Positions 1 to 5,296 of a DNA stretch of 5,296 nucleotides are shown in pieces. Numbering within the stretch: position 1 is the stretch's first letter; each line of letters starts with the position of its first letter. Origin of the DNA: Pseudolachnospira sp964507035. GTDB taxonomy: Bacteria > Bacillota > Clostridia > Lachnospirales > Lachnospiraceae. Below the pieces are notes generated by a model. It did not search any database, was not told the DNA's origin, and saw nothing but the letters and a program-made list of their open reading frames with translations. The position numbers were made by a program, and so were the translations under genes. Location: assembly GCA_964507035.1 (NCBI GenBank), contig CAZDOQ010000100.1:1-5296 (forward strand), read 5' to 3'.

Positions 1-105
1 CACTTTTTTACTCTTTTTTTGCCGTCTTGTAGCCTATTTTCCACACACCACAATCCCTAGTATTCACGGTAAAACCCATAGCGAAAAACAGCGGAAAAGC
101 CCTCT
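1..105. other. Non-coding stretch downstream of cvpA, no assigned feature
   Basis: No convincing reading frame, RNA gene or strong hairpin is visible between the cvpA stop and the window edge. On the minus strand the end of the stretch is purine-rich, with runs of A near positions 4-20, as is common ahead of a ribosome binding site. The next gene may therefore start just outside the window. No G+C-rich stem followed by a T-run is present, so cvpA has no obvious intrinsic terminator here and could be co-transcribed with whatever follows. Confidence 0.4.
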
Positions 106-813
106 TTAAAAGAGACTTTGTCCCAGTTCCAGTACGCTTCCCAGAGAGAGGGCCCCATCATAAATGGAACTCAAAATGGCATTTCTCTCAATGGCCCCCA
201 AAGCCTCCTGTCCCCATGAAGTGCCGGAAAGAACCGTCACCAGGAAACAGCAAAGCCAAAGCAGCACCAGTCCTTGGCCAAAGCCCAGGATCCCGCCGCC
301 CAGTCTATTGAGAATATGAATCCCCGGCAGGTTCCCCACGGTCCTCAGAAGCAAAAACGCCAGACGGATCACCACAAAGGACAGAATGAAGGTCAGCAAA
401 ATTCCGCAGATATTGAGGATCACCCCTGTCAGATAACCGCTGATGTATCCCAGGAAGCTGTTGACCCCCAAAAGCTCATACATCCCTTCTCTATTATTTT
501 CCAAAAGCGTATCTTTTAATACACTGGGAAGGAAAGAATTTTCCAAAGCCTGCTCCTGCTCCTCCTGCGTCTTCTCCGCCGTCAGATCCAGCGTTTCCTC
601 CATCACTTCCGACACGGTGGAATAAATGGCGCCGTATAAGGGCGTCTCGGTCCGCAGCAGCCTGGTGACCGTGGGGCTTAAGACCACCACCAGGACCAGT
701 GCCAAAACCACCGCCAGCATCCCCAGGGCAGTCCGCAAAAACCCTCTCCACCACCCCCGAATGGTGGAAAGAACCAGGAGCGCCACCACAAACAACAGTA
801 ATCCAACTTCCAT
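106..813 (-). CDS. cvpA: CvpA family membrane protein
   Basis: This encodes a predicted 235-residue inner-membrane protein of the CvpA family. The family is named for colicin V production in E. coli; its biochemical role is poorly defined, with links to envelope stress and to purF expression in enterobacteria. Hydrophobic segments are visible at about residues 3-18, 28-47, 128-156 and 172-196, giving four membrane helices. A polar, acidic loop at about 60-118 (rich in Glu and Gln near 79-92) separates the two pairs. The motif NRLGGGILGFGQGL at 169-182 matches the Gly-rich 'R-x-G-G-x-x-G' signature at the start of the last helix in this family. The ATG at 813 was chosen because a GGGGG ribosome binding site lies 7 bases upstream and the first helix follows at once. 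An in-frame ATG at 852 would add 13 residues but lies inside the terminator stem. The gene sits directly behind a terminator, so it is probably regulated apart from the dnaX-recR unit. Confidence 0.85.
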   Translation of the reverse strand: MEVGLLLFVVALLVLSTIRGWWRGFLRTALGMLAVVLALVLVVVLSPTVTRLLRTETPLYGAIYSTVSEVMEETLDLTAEKTQEEQEQALENSFLPSVLKDTLLENNREGMYELLGVNSFLGYISGYLTGVILNICGILLTFILSFVVIRLAFLLLRTVGNLPGIHILNRLGGGILGFGQGLVLLWLCCFLVTVLSGTSWGQEALGAIERNAILSSIYDGALSLGSVLELGQSLF

Positions 814-820
814 ATGCCAT

Positions 821-825
821 CCCCC
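821..825 (-). promoter_or_regulatory. Ribosome binding site for cvpA
   Basis: A GGGGG run on the minus strand lies 7 bases before the ATG at 813. It supports that codon over the in-frame ATG at 852. It is an imperfect Shine-Dalgarno sequence, but well spaced. Confidence 0.6.
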
Positions 826-835
826 ATTATCATGT

Positions 836-890
836 AAAAAGAGAAAAGCCATTGGCTTTCCCGGCTTGGAGAATCAGGCGCCAATGGCTT
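836..890 (-). terminator. Intrinsic terminator after the dnaX-ybaB-recR-TPR unit
   Basis: On the minus strand the 11-base arm AAGCCATTGGC (890-880) is perfectly complementary to GCCAATGGCTT (856-846). A 23-base loop separates the arms. The 3' arm runs straight into TTCTCTTTTT (845-836), a T-rich tract. This is the classic rho-independent layout and works only in the minus direction, since the other side of the stem has no T-run on the plus strand. It starts 34 bases after the stop codon of the 730-residue protein gene. Its tract ends 22 bases before the cvpA start, so an attenuator role for cvpA is possible. Confidence 0.85.
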
Positions 891-924
891 CCCTCATCAA
901 CTTTTTGAAATCAAAAGCATTCCA

Positions 925-3117
925 TCAATAGCGGAAATGCCTCTCCCGCAGAATCAGTTGTCCTTCTTTATTATACTTGGAATGGAACAGGCCTTTCAGA
1001 GAATGCTTTTCCGCCTCGTCCGCCGCGTCTTCCACCAGTTCTTCCGCAGCTTTCTTGGTCAGAGGCTCCCCCTCCTCCTGCATGGCGTTCATCTCGTCCT
1101 CCACAGCATCCATGGCACCGTCCTCCAGCACGCAGTCAATGTTTTCCGCATATTGGCGGACATACGCCAGGAAGGCCTCCGCACTGATCGGCGTTTCCTC
1201 GTCAGAAACGGCCCGCTCCAGAGGCGTTTTCCGTTTTTCCGGCACAGGAACTTCCGGCTCCACCTCCCGGCTTCCGGCCCATTTGGGTCTGACCGGTTCT
1301 TCTGCCGCCTTTGACGCTTTCTTGGGCTTCACCCGGGCCGGGACCGGATTCTCTGCCGGAGTCTGAGGCGTCACCTTCCTCACTGGGCGCACCGGCACCG
1401 CCTCCGTGATACGGATCTGGGGAAGCGGCTCATCCGGCTCCACAGGCACTTCTTCCTCCGGCTCCGGCTCCGCCGTCCAGCGGAATGGCCGGAACTCCCG
1501 CCAATCCTCCAGCGCCACCATAGCTTTCTCCGCCTTGGCAAAACGGGTCTGCAAAATGGCCAACTCCTCCGGCGTATCCAGGAGAACAAAATATTTCTCC
1601 GGCTCCAGGTCCCGCTCGACCCGCAGCAGTTCCTCCAAAATGTCGTCGTTGATCTCGCCCGCCCGGTCAATGATCAGGTCTTTGCCTTTCAGGTTGGGCA
1701 GCGATTTGATGAGGCCTTTCATATTCAGACGGTATCCGGAAATCTTTGCCACCTGGGAGACGATCTGCCCCTTGGCCTCATAGGCCTTCCGCAGGGCGTC
1801 CACTGCCATATTGATCCGCTCCGCATTGTTGCGGGTGGGGATATAGATAGGCGCCTGGTATTTTTTCCGCTTTGCCACCGGCTCTGGTTCCTTCGGTTCC
1901 TCGGCAAACTCTTCAATGGAGAGGACCAGCTGCTCCGGCTCCTCGAAATCCGGAATCTCCGCTGCCGGGAGCACCGGATCAGCGGCCTCCGGTTCTGCTT
2001 CCTGCCTGTCATCTTCATCCACCGGGACGGCCACCAGCACCTGGGTCACCTCCGGATCATCTGTAATGGGGTCATCTTCGTAGAGATTTGGCTCATCCGC
2101 ATGGAGATCCCAGTCCAGACTGGTGACGCTTTCCTCATCCTCGTCTTCCGCTGTCTCCGGGAACGGAATATGGGACGCCGCCGCTTTCGGCGCTGCTGCT
2201 TCCGGCTTCGGAACCTCCCGTGTCATCTCCGCAGACTCTTCCTCAAAGACATCCTGGTGGAAGGGTTCCTCCTCCGAAAGTTCCTCTCCCTCAAAAGCGG
2301 TCTCGTCAAAACCGCTGACATAATCGTCGGTAAAGGAAACCCGGGGCAGCTCCTCCTCGCCATCCTCGGTTCCAATGGCGATCTGGGGCATATCCTCATC
2401 CTCTGCCTCCGGTTCCGCCGCTTCTTCCGCTGCCTCTGTATCCTCCTCCGGCACGGACTGGGCTTCGTCCATCTCCTCCGCCATCCGCCGCAGGTTTTCC
2501 TCATAGTAATCCCGATGGTCCCGGCGCTCCTGCTGCTCTGCCGTCAAAGGCTCATAGGTTTCCTTTAACTCCATGGCCCTATCTACGTACGGACCCACTC
2601 CAAACCAGAGAATGATCTCATCGCAGAGGGCCACGCACTTCTCCCGCATATCCGCTTTCCGGTACAGGACAGCCAGCTGATACGCCCACTCCTCTTCAAA
2701 CTCCTTCCGCTTGTAGGTTTCCAGGATAGCAATCTTTTTATCCAAAGACTCGCCTTTGGCGTCTGCCAGCAAATACCGCAGAATGTAGCGGCTGTTGTCG
2801 TCCGAGGCGTCCTCCAGATACATCTTATAGAACTGTTCCGCGTCCTTCAGCGCCCCGGCCCGGATGGCATTCTCCGTCAGCTTATACAGAATGCGGCGGC
2901 CTGAGGGAGCTTCCTCGTAGGCCATCATCAGAATATCCATAGCCGCCTCATACTGCCGGGTCTTCTCATAGGCCGTGGCCACCGTGGTCAGCATGCGCAG
3001 GCTGTGGATCTGCTTCCAGTCAATGGTGTCCGCAATTTTAGCAGCGGTGACATAGTCTTTCTTGTTCACCAGCTTCTGTATTTTGTCCGCCTTGATATTA
3101 TACGTGTTCTTGTCCAT
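925..3117 (-). CDS. TPR-like protein with acidic disordered region and degenerate AAA+-like core
   Basis: This 730-residue protein has no signal peptide or membrane segment, so it is probably cytoplasmic. Its function is unknown. Residues 1-190 are helical pairs with TPR-like spacing, for example AATAYEKTRQYEAA-type patterns near 47-60 and 'GALKDAEQFYKMYLEDA' at 88-104. Residues about 205-415 are very rich in Glu and Asp with Pro and Ala, and look disordered. Residues 420-540 form a compact domain. In it, LIIDRAGEI (481-489) resembles a Walker B strand and YFVLLDTPEEL (509-519) a sensor-1 strand, but no GxxGxGK[ST] P-loop precedes them. A second Pro/Glu/Lys-rich linker covers 548-640. The C-terminal 643-705 is helical like an AAA+ lid, followed by a basic/aromatic tail ending RERHFRY. 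The ATG at 3117 has a GGGGTG site 7 bases upstream. The gene begins 23 bases after recR and ends just before a strong terminator. I recall similar large proteins in other Clostridia, but cannot verify this here. The AAA+ reading is inference; the TPR and disorder readings are firmer. Confidence 0.8.
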   Translation of the reverse strand: MDKNTYNIKADKIQKLVNKKDYVTAAKIADTIDWKQIHSLRMLTTVATAYEKTRQYEAAMDILMMAYEEAPSGRRILYKLTENAIRAGALKDAEQFYKMYLEDASDDNSRYILRYLLADAKGESLDKKIAILETYKRKEFEEEWAYQLAVLYRKADMREKCVALCDEIILWFGVGPYVDRAMELKETYEPLTAEQQERRDHRDYYEENLRRMAEEMDEAQSVPEEDTEAAEEAAEPEAEDEDMPQIAIGTEDGEEELPRVSFTDDYVSGFDETAFEGEELSEEEPFHQDVFEEESAEMTREVPKPEAAAPKAAASHIPFPETAEDEDEESVTSLDWDLHADEPNLYEDDPITDDPEVTQVLVAVPVDEDDRQEAEPEAADPVLPAAEIPDFEEPEQLVLSIEEFAEEPKEPEPVAKRKKYQAPIYIPTRNNAERINMAVDALRKAYEAKGQIVSQVAKISGYRLNMKGLIKSLPNLKGKDLIIDRAGEINDDILEELLRVERDLEPEKYFVLLDTPEELAILQTRFAKAEKAMVALEDWREFRPFRWTAEPEPEEEVPVEPDEPLPQIRITEAVPVRPVRKVTPQTPAENPVPARVKPKKASKAAEEPVRPKWAGSREVEPEVPVPEKRKTPLERAVSDEETPISAEAFLAYVRQYAENIDCVLEDGAMDAVEDEMNAMQEEGEPLTKKAAEELVEDAADEAEKHSLKGLFHSKYNKEGQLILRERHFRY
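970..999 (-). promoter_or_regulatory. Weak candidate internal promoter ahead of the terminator and cvpA
   Basis: The minus strand has TATAAT at 975-970, a perfect -10 hexamer. CTGAAA at 999-994 is a 4-of-6 match to TTGACA, with an 18-base spacer. It lies within the last codons of the 730-residue protein gene, where TAT-AAT simply encodes Tyr-Asn, so it may be chance. If real, its transcript would start near 963, cross the terminator hairpin and then reach cvpA. Confidence 0.25.
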
Positions 3118-3124
3118 TTCTCTT

Positions 3125-3130
3125 CACCCC
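3125..3130 (-). promoter_or_regulatory. Ribosome binding site for the 730-residue protein
   Basis: GGGGTG on the minus strand lies 7 bases before the ATG at 3117, within the 23-base gap after the recR stop. A purine-rich GAAGAGAA stretch follows it. It fixes the start codon of the downstream gene. Confidence 0.6.
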
Positions 3131-3140
3131 AAAGGTAAGA

Positions 3141-3740
3141 CTATAATTCCACGCGCCCTTCCAGAGCCCGCGACAACGTTACCTCATCAATATATTCCAG
3201 GTCTCCCCCCACAGGAACGCCGCTGGCGATCCGGCTGACCTTGATGCCGGTGGGCTTGATCAGCTTGCTGATATACATGGCAGTGGTCTCTCCCTCCAAG
3301 CTGGAGTTGGTGGCAATGATCACCTCGGCGATATCCTCCGTCTGCAGCCGCTGCATCAGCTCTTTCAGCCGGATATCCACTGGGCCGATTCCCAAAGCAG
3401 GGGAGATGGCGCCGTGCAGCACATGATACAAACCTTCATACTGTCCCGTTTTCTCATAGGCTGCCAAGTCTCTGGGATTTTCCACCACCATGATGGTGGA
3501 GGCATCCCGGGACGGGCTGCTGCAGATGGGGCAGAGATCTGCGTCTGTCAGAGTACAGCATTTCTTGCAGTACCGCACGCTTTTGCGGGCATCCAAAATG
3601 GTCCCGGCCAGCTTTTCCACCGCCTCCACCGGCAGATTGACCAGATAAAAGGCAAGCCGCTGAGCGGACTTTTGTCCCACTCCCGGCAGCTTGGAAAGTT
3701 CTTCAATCAGAGAATTAATCCAGCTGCTGTAGTAATCCAT
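3141..3740 (-). CDS. recR: Recombination mediator protein RecR
   Basis: RecR works with RecO and RecF in the cytoplasm to load RecA onto single-stranded gaps during recombinational repair. The 199-residue length is typical and the gene is complete. The N-terminal helix-hairpin-helix motif is LPGVGQKSAQRLAF at 18-31. A four-cysteine zinc site follows at C58, C61, C70 and C73 (CxxC-x8-CxxC), with an extra C62. The Toprim domain starts near 82, with the conserved Glu in VVENPRD at 85-91. It continues through the TNSSLEGETTAMYI stretch at 144-157, where many family members have Pro at 146 rather than Ser. The C-terminal GVPVGGDLEYIDEVTLSRAL at 174-193 is the usual RecR ending. Its ATG overlaps the ybaB stop by one base (TAATG), which implies translational coupling. 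The ybaB-recR pairing is one of the most conserved in bacteria. Confidence 0.97.
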   Translation of the reverse strand: MDYYSSWINSLIEELSKLPGVGQKSAQRLAFYLVNLPVEAVEKLAGTILDARKSVRYCKKCCTLTDADLCPICSSPSRDASTIMVVENPRDLAAYEKTGQYEGLYHVLHGAISPALGIGPVDIRLKELMQRLQTEDIAEVIIATNSSLEGETTAMYISKLIKPTGIKVSRIASGVPVGGDLEYIDEVTLSRALEGRVEL

Positions 3741-4099
3741 TAGAAGCCCAGTCCTCCCAGTCCTCCCAGGCCCCCCAGTCCTCCTGTCAGCTTAGCCATG
3801 GCATTCTGGGAATCTGTCTCCGCCGTCCGGTAGGCCTCGTTCACCGCCGCCACAATCAGATCCTGGAGCATTTCAATATCATCCGGGTCCACCACTTCCG
3901 GGGAAAGCTTCACCGAAAGCAGTTCCTTCTTGCCGGACACCACCACTTCCACAGCGCCGCCGCCAGCGGTGGCACTGTACTCCTTCTGCTCCAGTTCTTT
4001 GGTGGTCTCCTCCATCTGGCGCTGCATCCGCTGCGCCTGCTTCATCAAATTATTCATATTTCCCGGCATCCCTCCGGGGAATCCGCCTTTTCGTGCCAT
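3740..4099 (-). CDS. ybaB: YbaB/EbfC family nucleoid-associated protein
   Basis: This encodes a 119-residue DNA-binding protein of the YbaB/EbfC family. Members form tweezer-like dimers, bind DNA with little sequence preference and help organise the nucleoid. The N-terminal Gly/Met/Asn-rich lead (5-17) precedes a long helix with the family pattern LMKQAQRMQRQMEE at 18-31. A beta region follows (EYSATAGGGAVEVVVSG, 40-56; LLSVKLSPEVVDPDD, 60-74), with a C-terminal helix at about 75-104. The last residues are (GGL)4-GF, a Gly-rich tail also seen in other members of the family. The start at 4099 has a perfect AGGAGG site 7 bases upstream. The gene lies 23 bases after dnaX and overlaps the recR start by one base, the standard arrangement for this family. 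Confidence 0.95.
   Translation of the reverse strand: MARKGGFPGGMPGNMNNLMKQAQRMQRQMEETTKELEQKEYSATAGGGAVEVVVSGKKELLSVKLSPEVVDPDDIEMLQDLIVAAVNEAYRTAETDSQNAMAKLTGGLGGLGGLGGLGF
3749..3784 (-). repeat. Four 9-base repeats encoding the Gly-Gly-Leu tail of YbaB
   Basis: On the minus strand four consecutive units of the form GGA-GGA-CTG occur, one of them changed to GGG-GGC-CTG. They encode GGLGGLGGLGGL at residues 106-117 of YbaB. Copy number in such short in-frame repeats can vary by slippage. The last GGAGGA in the array also serves as the most likely ribosome binding site for recR. Confidence 0.85.
3752..3757 (-). promoter_or_regulatory. Ribosome binding site for recR inside the ybaB repeat
   Basis: GGAGGA on the minus strand lies 11 bases before the recR ATG at 3740, slightly longer than ideal. 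It is part of the Gly-Gly-Leu codon array of ybaB. Together with the TAATG stop-start overlap, it suggests that ribosomes finishing ybaB reinitiate at recR. Confidence 0.55.
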
Positions 4100-4106
4100 T
4101 TTTATT

Positions 4107-4112
4107 CCTCCT
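4107..4112 (-). promoter_or_regulatory. Ribosome binding site for ybaB
   Basis: A perfect AGGAGG on the minus strand lies 7 bases before the ATG at 4099, in the 23-base gap after the dnaX stop. It is the strongest ribosome binding site in the window. Confidence 0.85.
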
Positions 4113-4122
4113 ACTCGTCGTC

Positions 4123-5296
4123 TCAGTCTGCTATCTCTATTTCCGTATGAAAGACGGCCAGGTCCGCGTCGCTGACATAGGTGGGGACTTCCTCGTTCTG
4201 AGCCGCCAGACGGGCGTCAAAGGCGAGGGTCTTCTGGTAGGTCTGCTCCACCAGCTCCCGAACCTGTTCCAGTGCTCTTACTGTCTTTGCCATATTCATA
4301 TTCAGGTAGTCCGCAAATACCACGCACAAAACCCCTTCGCTTTTGGGTTCCACCCGGGTTCCGGCCAGCGCCAGGGTGGCCACCCGCTCCAGCCCCCGGC
4401 AGATCTTGGGCCATTCCGTCTGGATCAGATTCAGATCCTCCCATTGAGCCTTAGGGAGGACCACCGGCTCTCTAGCCTCCGGCATCTCCGCCGGCGCCGA
4501 AGGCCATGGGGCCTGCCCTTCCGGGGATGCTGCCGCCGGAGAAACCGCCGGCGCCGCCGGTACGCCCTGGGCTATTTGACGTTCCAGCGCATCCATCCGT
4601 GCCAATACCGAATCCAAATTCGTCTCCATGGCCGGCCGGGTCGCCTGAATCACTGCCATTTCCAGCCGGACCCGTTTGCCCACGCCGCTTCGCATTTGAT
4701 TGTACACTTCGGAAAACACCCGGATCAGGCGCATTAACTCCTCCGGAGAGAGCAGCTTGCTCTCCTCCTGCAGGAGCAGCCAATCATCCTCCGTCAAGTC
4801 CAGCACCTCGCTTCCCACCTGGGAAGTCATCAGAAGCAGCAGATTGCGCAGATACCAGATAAAGTCCTGGACAAACTGCCCCAACTCCCGGCCGCTCATG
4901 ACAATCTCCTCCACCTGGAGCAGCGCCCCGGTGGTGTCCGATGCGGCCAGCGCCCGCAGAAAACGGCTGAACACCTCATTGTCCACGGCCCCCAGCACAT
5001 TCAGAACCATCTCGTAGGTCAGATGTTTTCCAATGTGAAAAGCAATACACTGGTCCAGGAGACTGATGGCATCCCGCATGCCGCCGTCCGCCTTTTTGGC
5101 GATATAGTGCAGCGCCTTTTCCTCAATCTCCACTTTCTCATAAGAGACCAACTCTTTCAGCTGCTCCACCAGCACCTGGTTGGTCATCCGCTTAAAGTCG
5201 TAGCGCTGGCACCGGGAGAGCACAGTCACCGGGATCTTATGGGGCTCCGTGGTAGCCAAAATGAAGATCACATAGGAGGGCGGTTCCTCCAATGTC
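4123..5296 (-). CDS. dnaX: DNA polymerase III subunit gamma/tau, 5' end outside window
   Basis: DnaX is the ATPase subunit of the clamp loader, which places the beta sliding clamp on primed DNA. Here the 5' part is cut by the window edge, so the P-loop and zinc site cannot be seen. The frame is open to the edge, and the codon at 5292-5290 is TTG read as internal Leu in TLEEPP, not a start. Counting that Leu as 1, the sensor-1 strand FILATTEPHKIP is at 10-21 and the SRC arginine-finger motif at 26-28. Sensor 2 (GGMRDA) is at 70-75, with Arg 73. The helical collar domain III covers about 95-217. A short amphipathic helix (225-242) is followed by an Ala/Pro-rich linker (243-280) and a C-terminal domain (283-389) ending EIEIAD. 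The family assignment is secure. No AAAAAAG slippery site like that of E. coli dnaX is present in this part. It heads the visible transcription unit with ybaB and recR. Confidence 0.96.
   Translation of the reverse strand, partial: TLEEPPSYVIFILATTEPHKIPVTVLSRCQRYDFKRMTNQVLVEQLKELVSYEKVEIEEKALHYIAKKADGGMRDAISLLDQCIAFHIGKHLTYEMVLNVLGAVDNEVFSRFLRALAASDTTGALLQVEEIVMSGRELGQFVQDFIWYLRNLLLLMTSQVGSEVLDLTEDDWLLLQEESKLLSPEELMRLIRVFSEVYNQMRSGVGKRVRLEMAVIQATRPAMETNLDSVLARMDALERQIAQGVPAAPAVSPAAASPEGQAPWPSAPAEMPEAREPVVLPKAQWEDLNLIQTEWPKICRGLERVATLALAGTRVEPKSEGVLCVVFADYLNMNMAKTVRALEQVRELVEQTYQKTLAFDARLAAQNEEVPTYVSDADLAVFHTEIEIAD

Noticed and set aside
37..45. TTTTCCACA, one mismatch from a DnaA box
   Set aside because: It is a single imperfect copy with no cluster of boxes and no origin-like context, so chance is the simplest explanation.
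101..115. Short palindrome CTCTTTAAAAGAG over the cvpA stop as a terminator
   Set aside because: The stem is short and A+T-rich, with essentially no loop, and no T-run follows on the minus strand.
814..852. In-frame ATG at 852 as the cvpA start, giving 248 residues
   Set aside because: It lies within the 3' arm of the terminator stem and has only a weak GGGA upstream. The extra 13 residues add a polar stretch before the first membrane helix. The ATG at 813 has a better-placed G-rich site.
2101..2568. Plus-strand open frame of 155 codons opposite the acidic region
   Set aside because: Its Leu/Arg-rich product is what results from reading the complement of Glu/Asp-rich codons. It has no ribosome binding site or recognisable domain.
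3121..3139. Imperfect inverted repeat that could mask the ribosome binding site of the 730-residue protein
   Set aside because: The pairing is only about six base pairs with a bulge and a very small loop, too weak to support a regulatory claim.
4093..4737. Plus-strand open frame of 214 codons opposite dnaX
   Set aside because: It is a shadow of the dnaX frame. Its product is rich in Arg, His and Pro without domain signatures, and dnaX on the other strand is unambiguous.
5090..5100. Run of five A on the minus strand in dnaX as a programmed frameshift site
   Set aside because: It is only CAAAAAGG within the conserved AKKADGG codons before the sensor-2 motif, not the A-AAA-AAG heptamer. A shift there would truncate the AAA+ module.

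Overview
This window looks like a chromosomal housekeeping segment from a Bacillota bacterium, most likely class Clostridia and perhaps an Oscillospiraceae-type gut lineage. That placement rests on the gene order dnaX-ybaB-recR, the moderately GC-rich codon use, the AGGAGG-type ribosome binding sites and the style of the proteins. The genus cannot be read from the sequence. All five genes lie on the minus strand, so transcription runs from high to low coordinates. I see no insertion sequence, CRISPR array, tRNA, rRNA or phage gene.

Layout in transcription order. (1) 5296-4123: the 3' three-quarters or so of dnaX, the DNA polymerase III clamp-loader subunit, cut by the window edge. (2) 4099-3740: a YbaB/EbfC nucleoid-associated protein with a Gly-Gly-Leu repeat tail. 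(3) 3740-3141: a complete recR, whose start codon overlaps the ybaB stop by one base. (4) 3117-925: a 730-residue protein with an N-terminal helical-repeat (TPR-like) domain, a long acidic disordered region, and what I read as a degenerate AAA+-like core followed by a separated helical lid. (5) 890-836: a clear intrinsic terminator. (6) 813-106: a CvpA-family four-helix membrane protein. The last 105 bases (105-1) are non-coding as far as I can see.

The first four genes are separated by 23 bases or less, or overlap, and end at the terminator, so they probably form one transcription unit. DnaX loads the replication clamp, and RecR (with RecF/RecO) helps load RecA at gaps. YbaB binds DNA and is almost always beside recR. 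The large fourth protein has no established function. Its place in the unit suggests, but does not show, a link to replication or repair. The cvpA start codon lies only 22 bases beyond the end of the terminator's U-tract, so it must use read-through or a promoter inside or before the hairpin.

The most interesting object is the 730-residue protein. Nothing else departs strongly from the expected housekeeping pattern.
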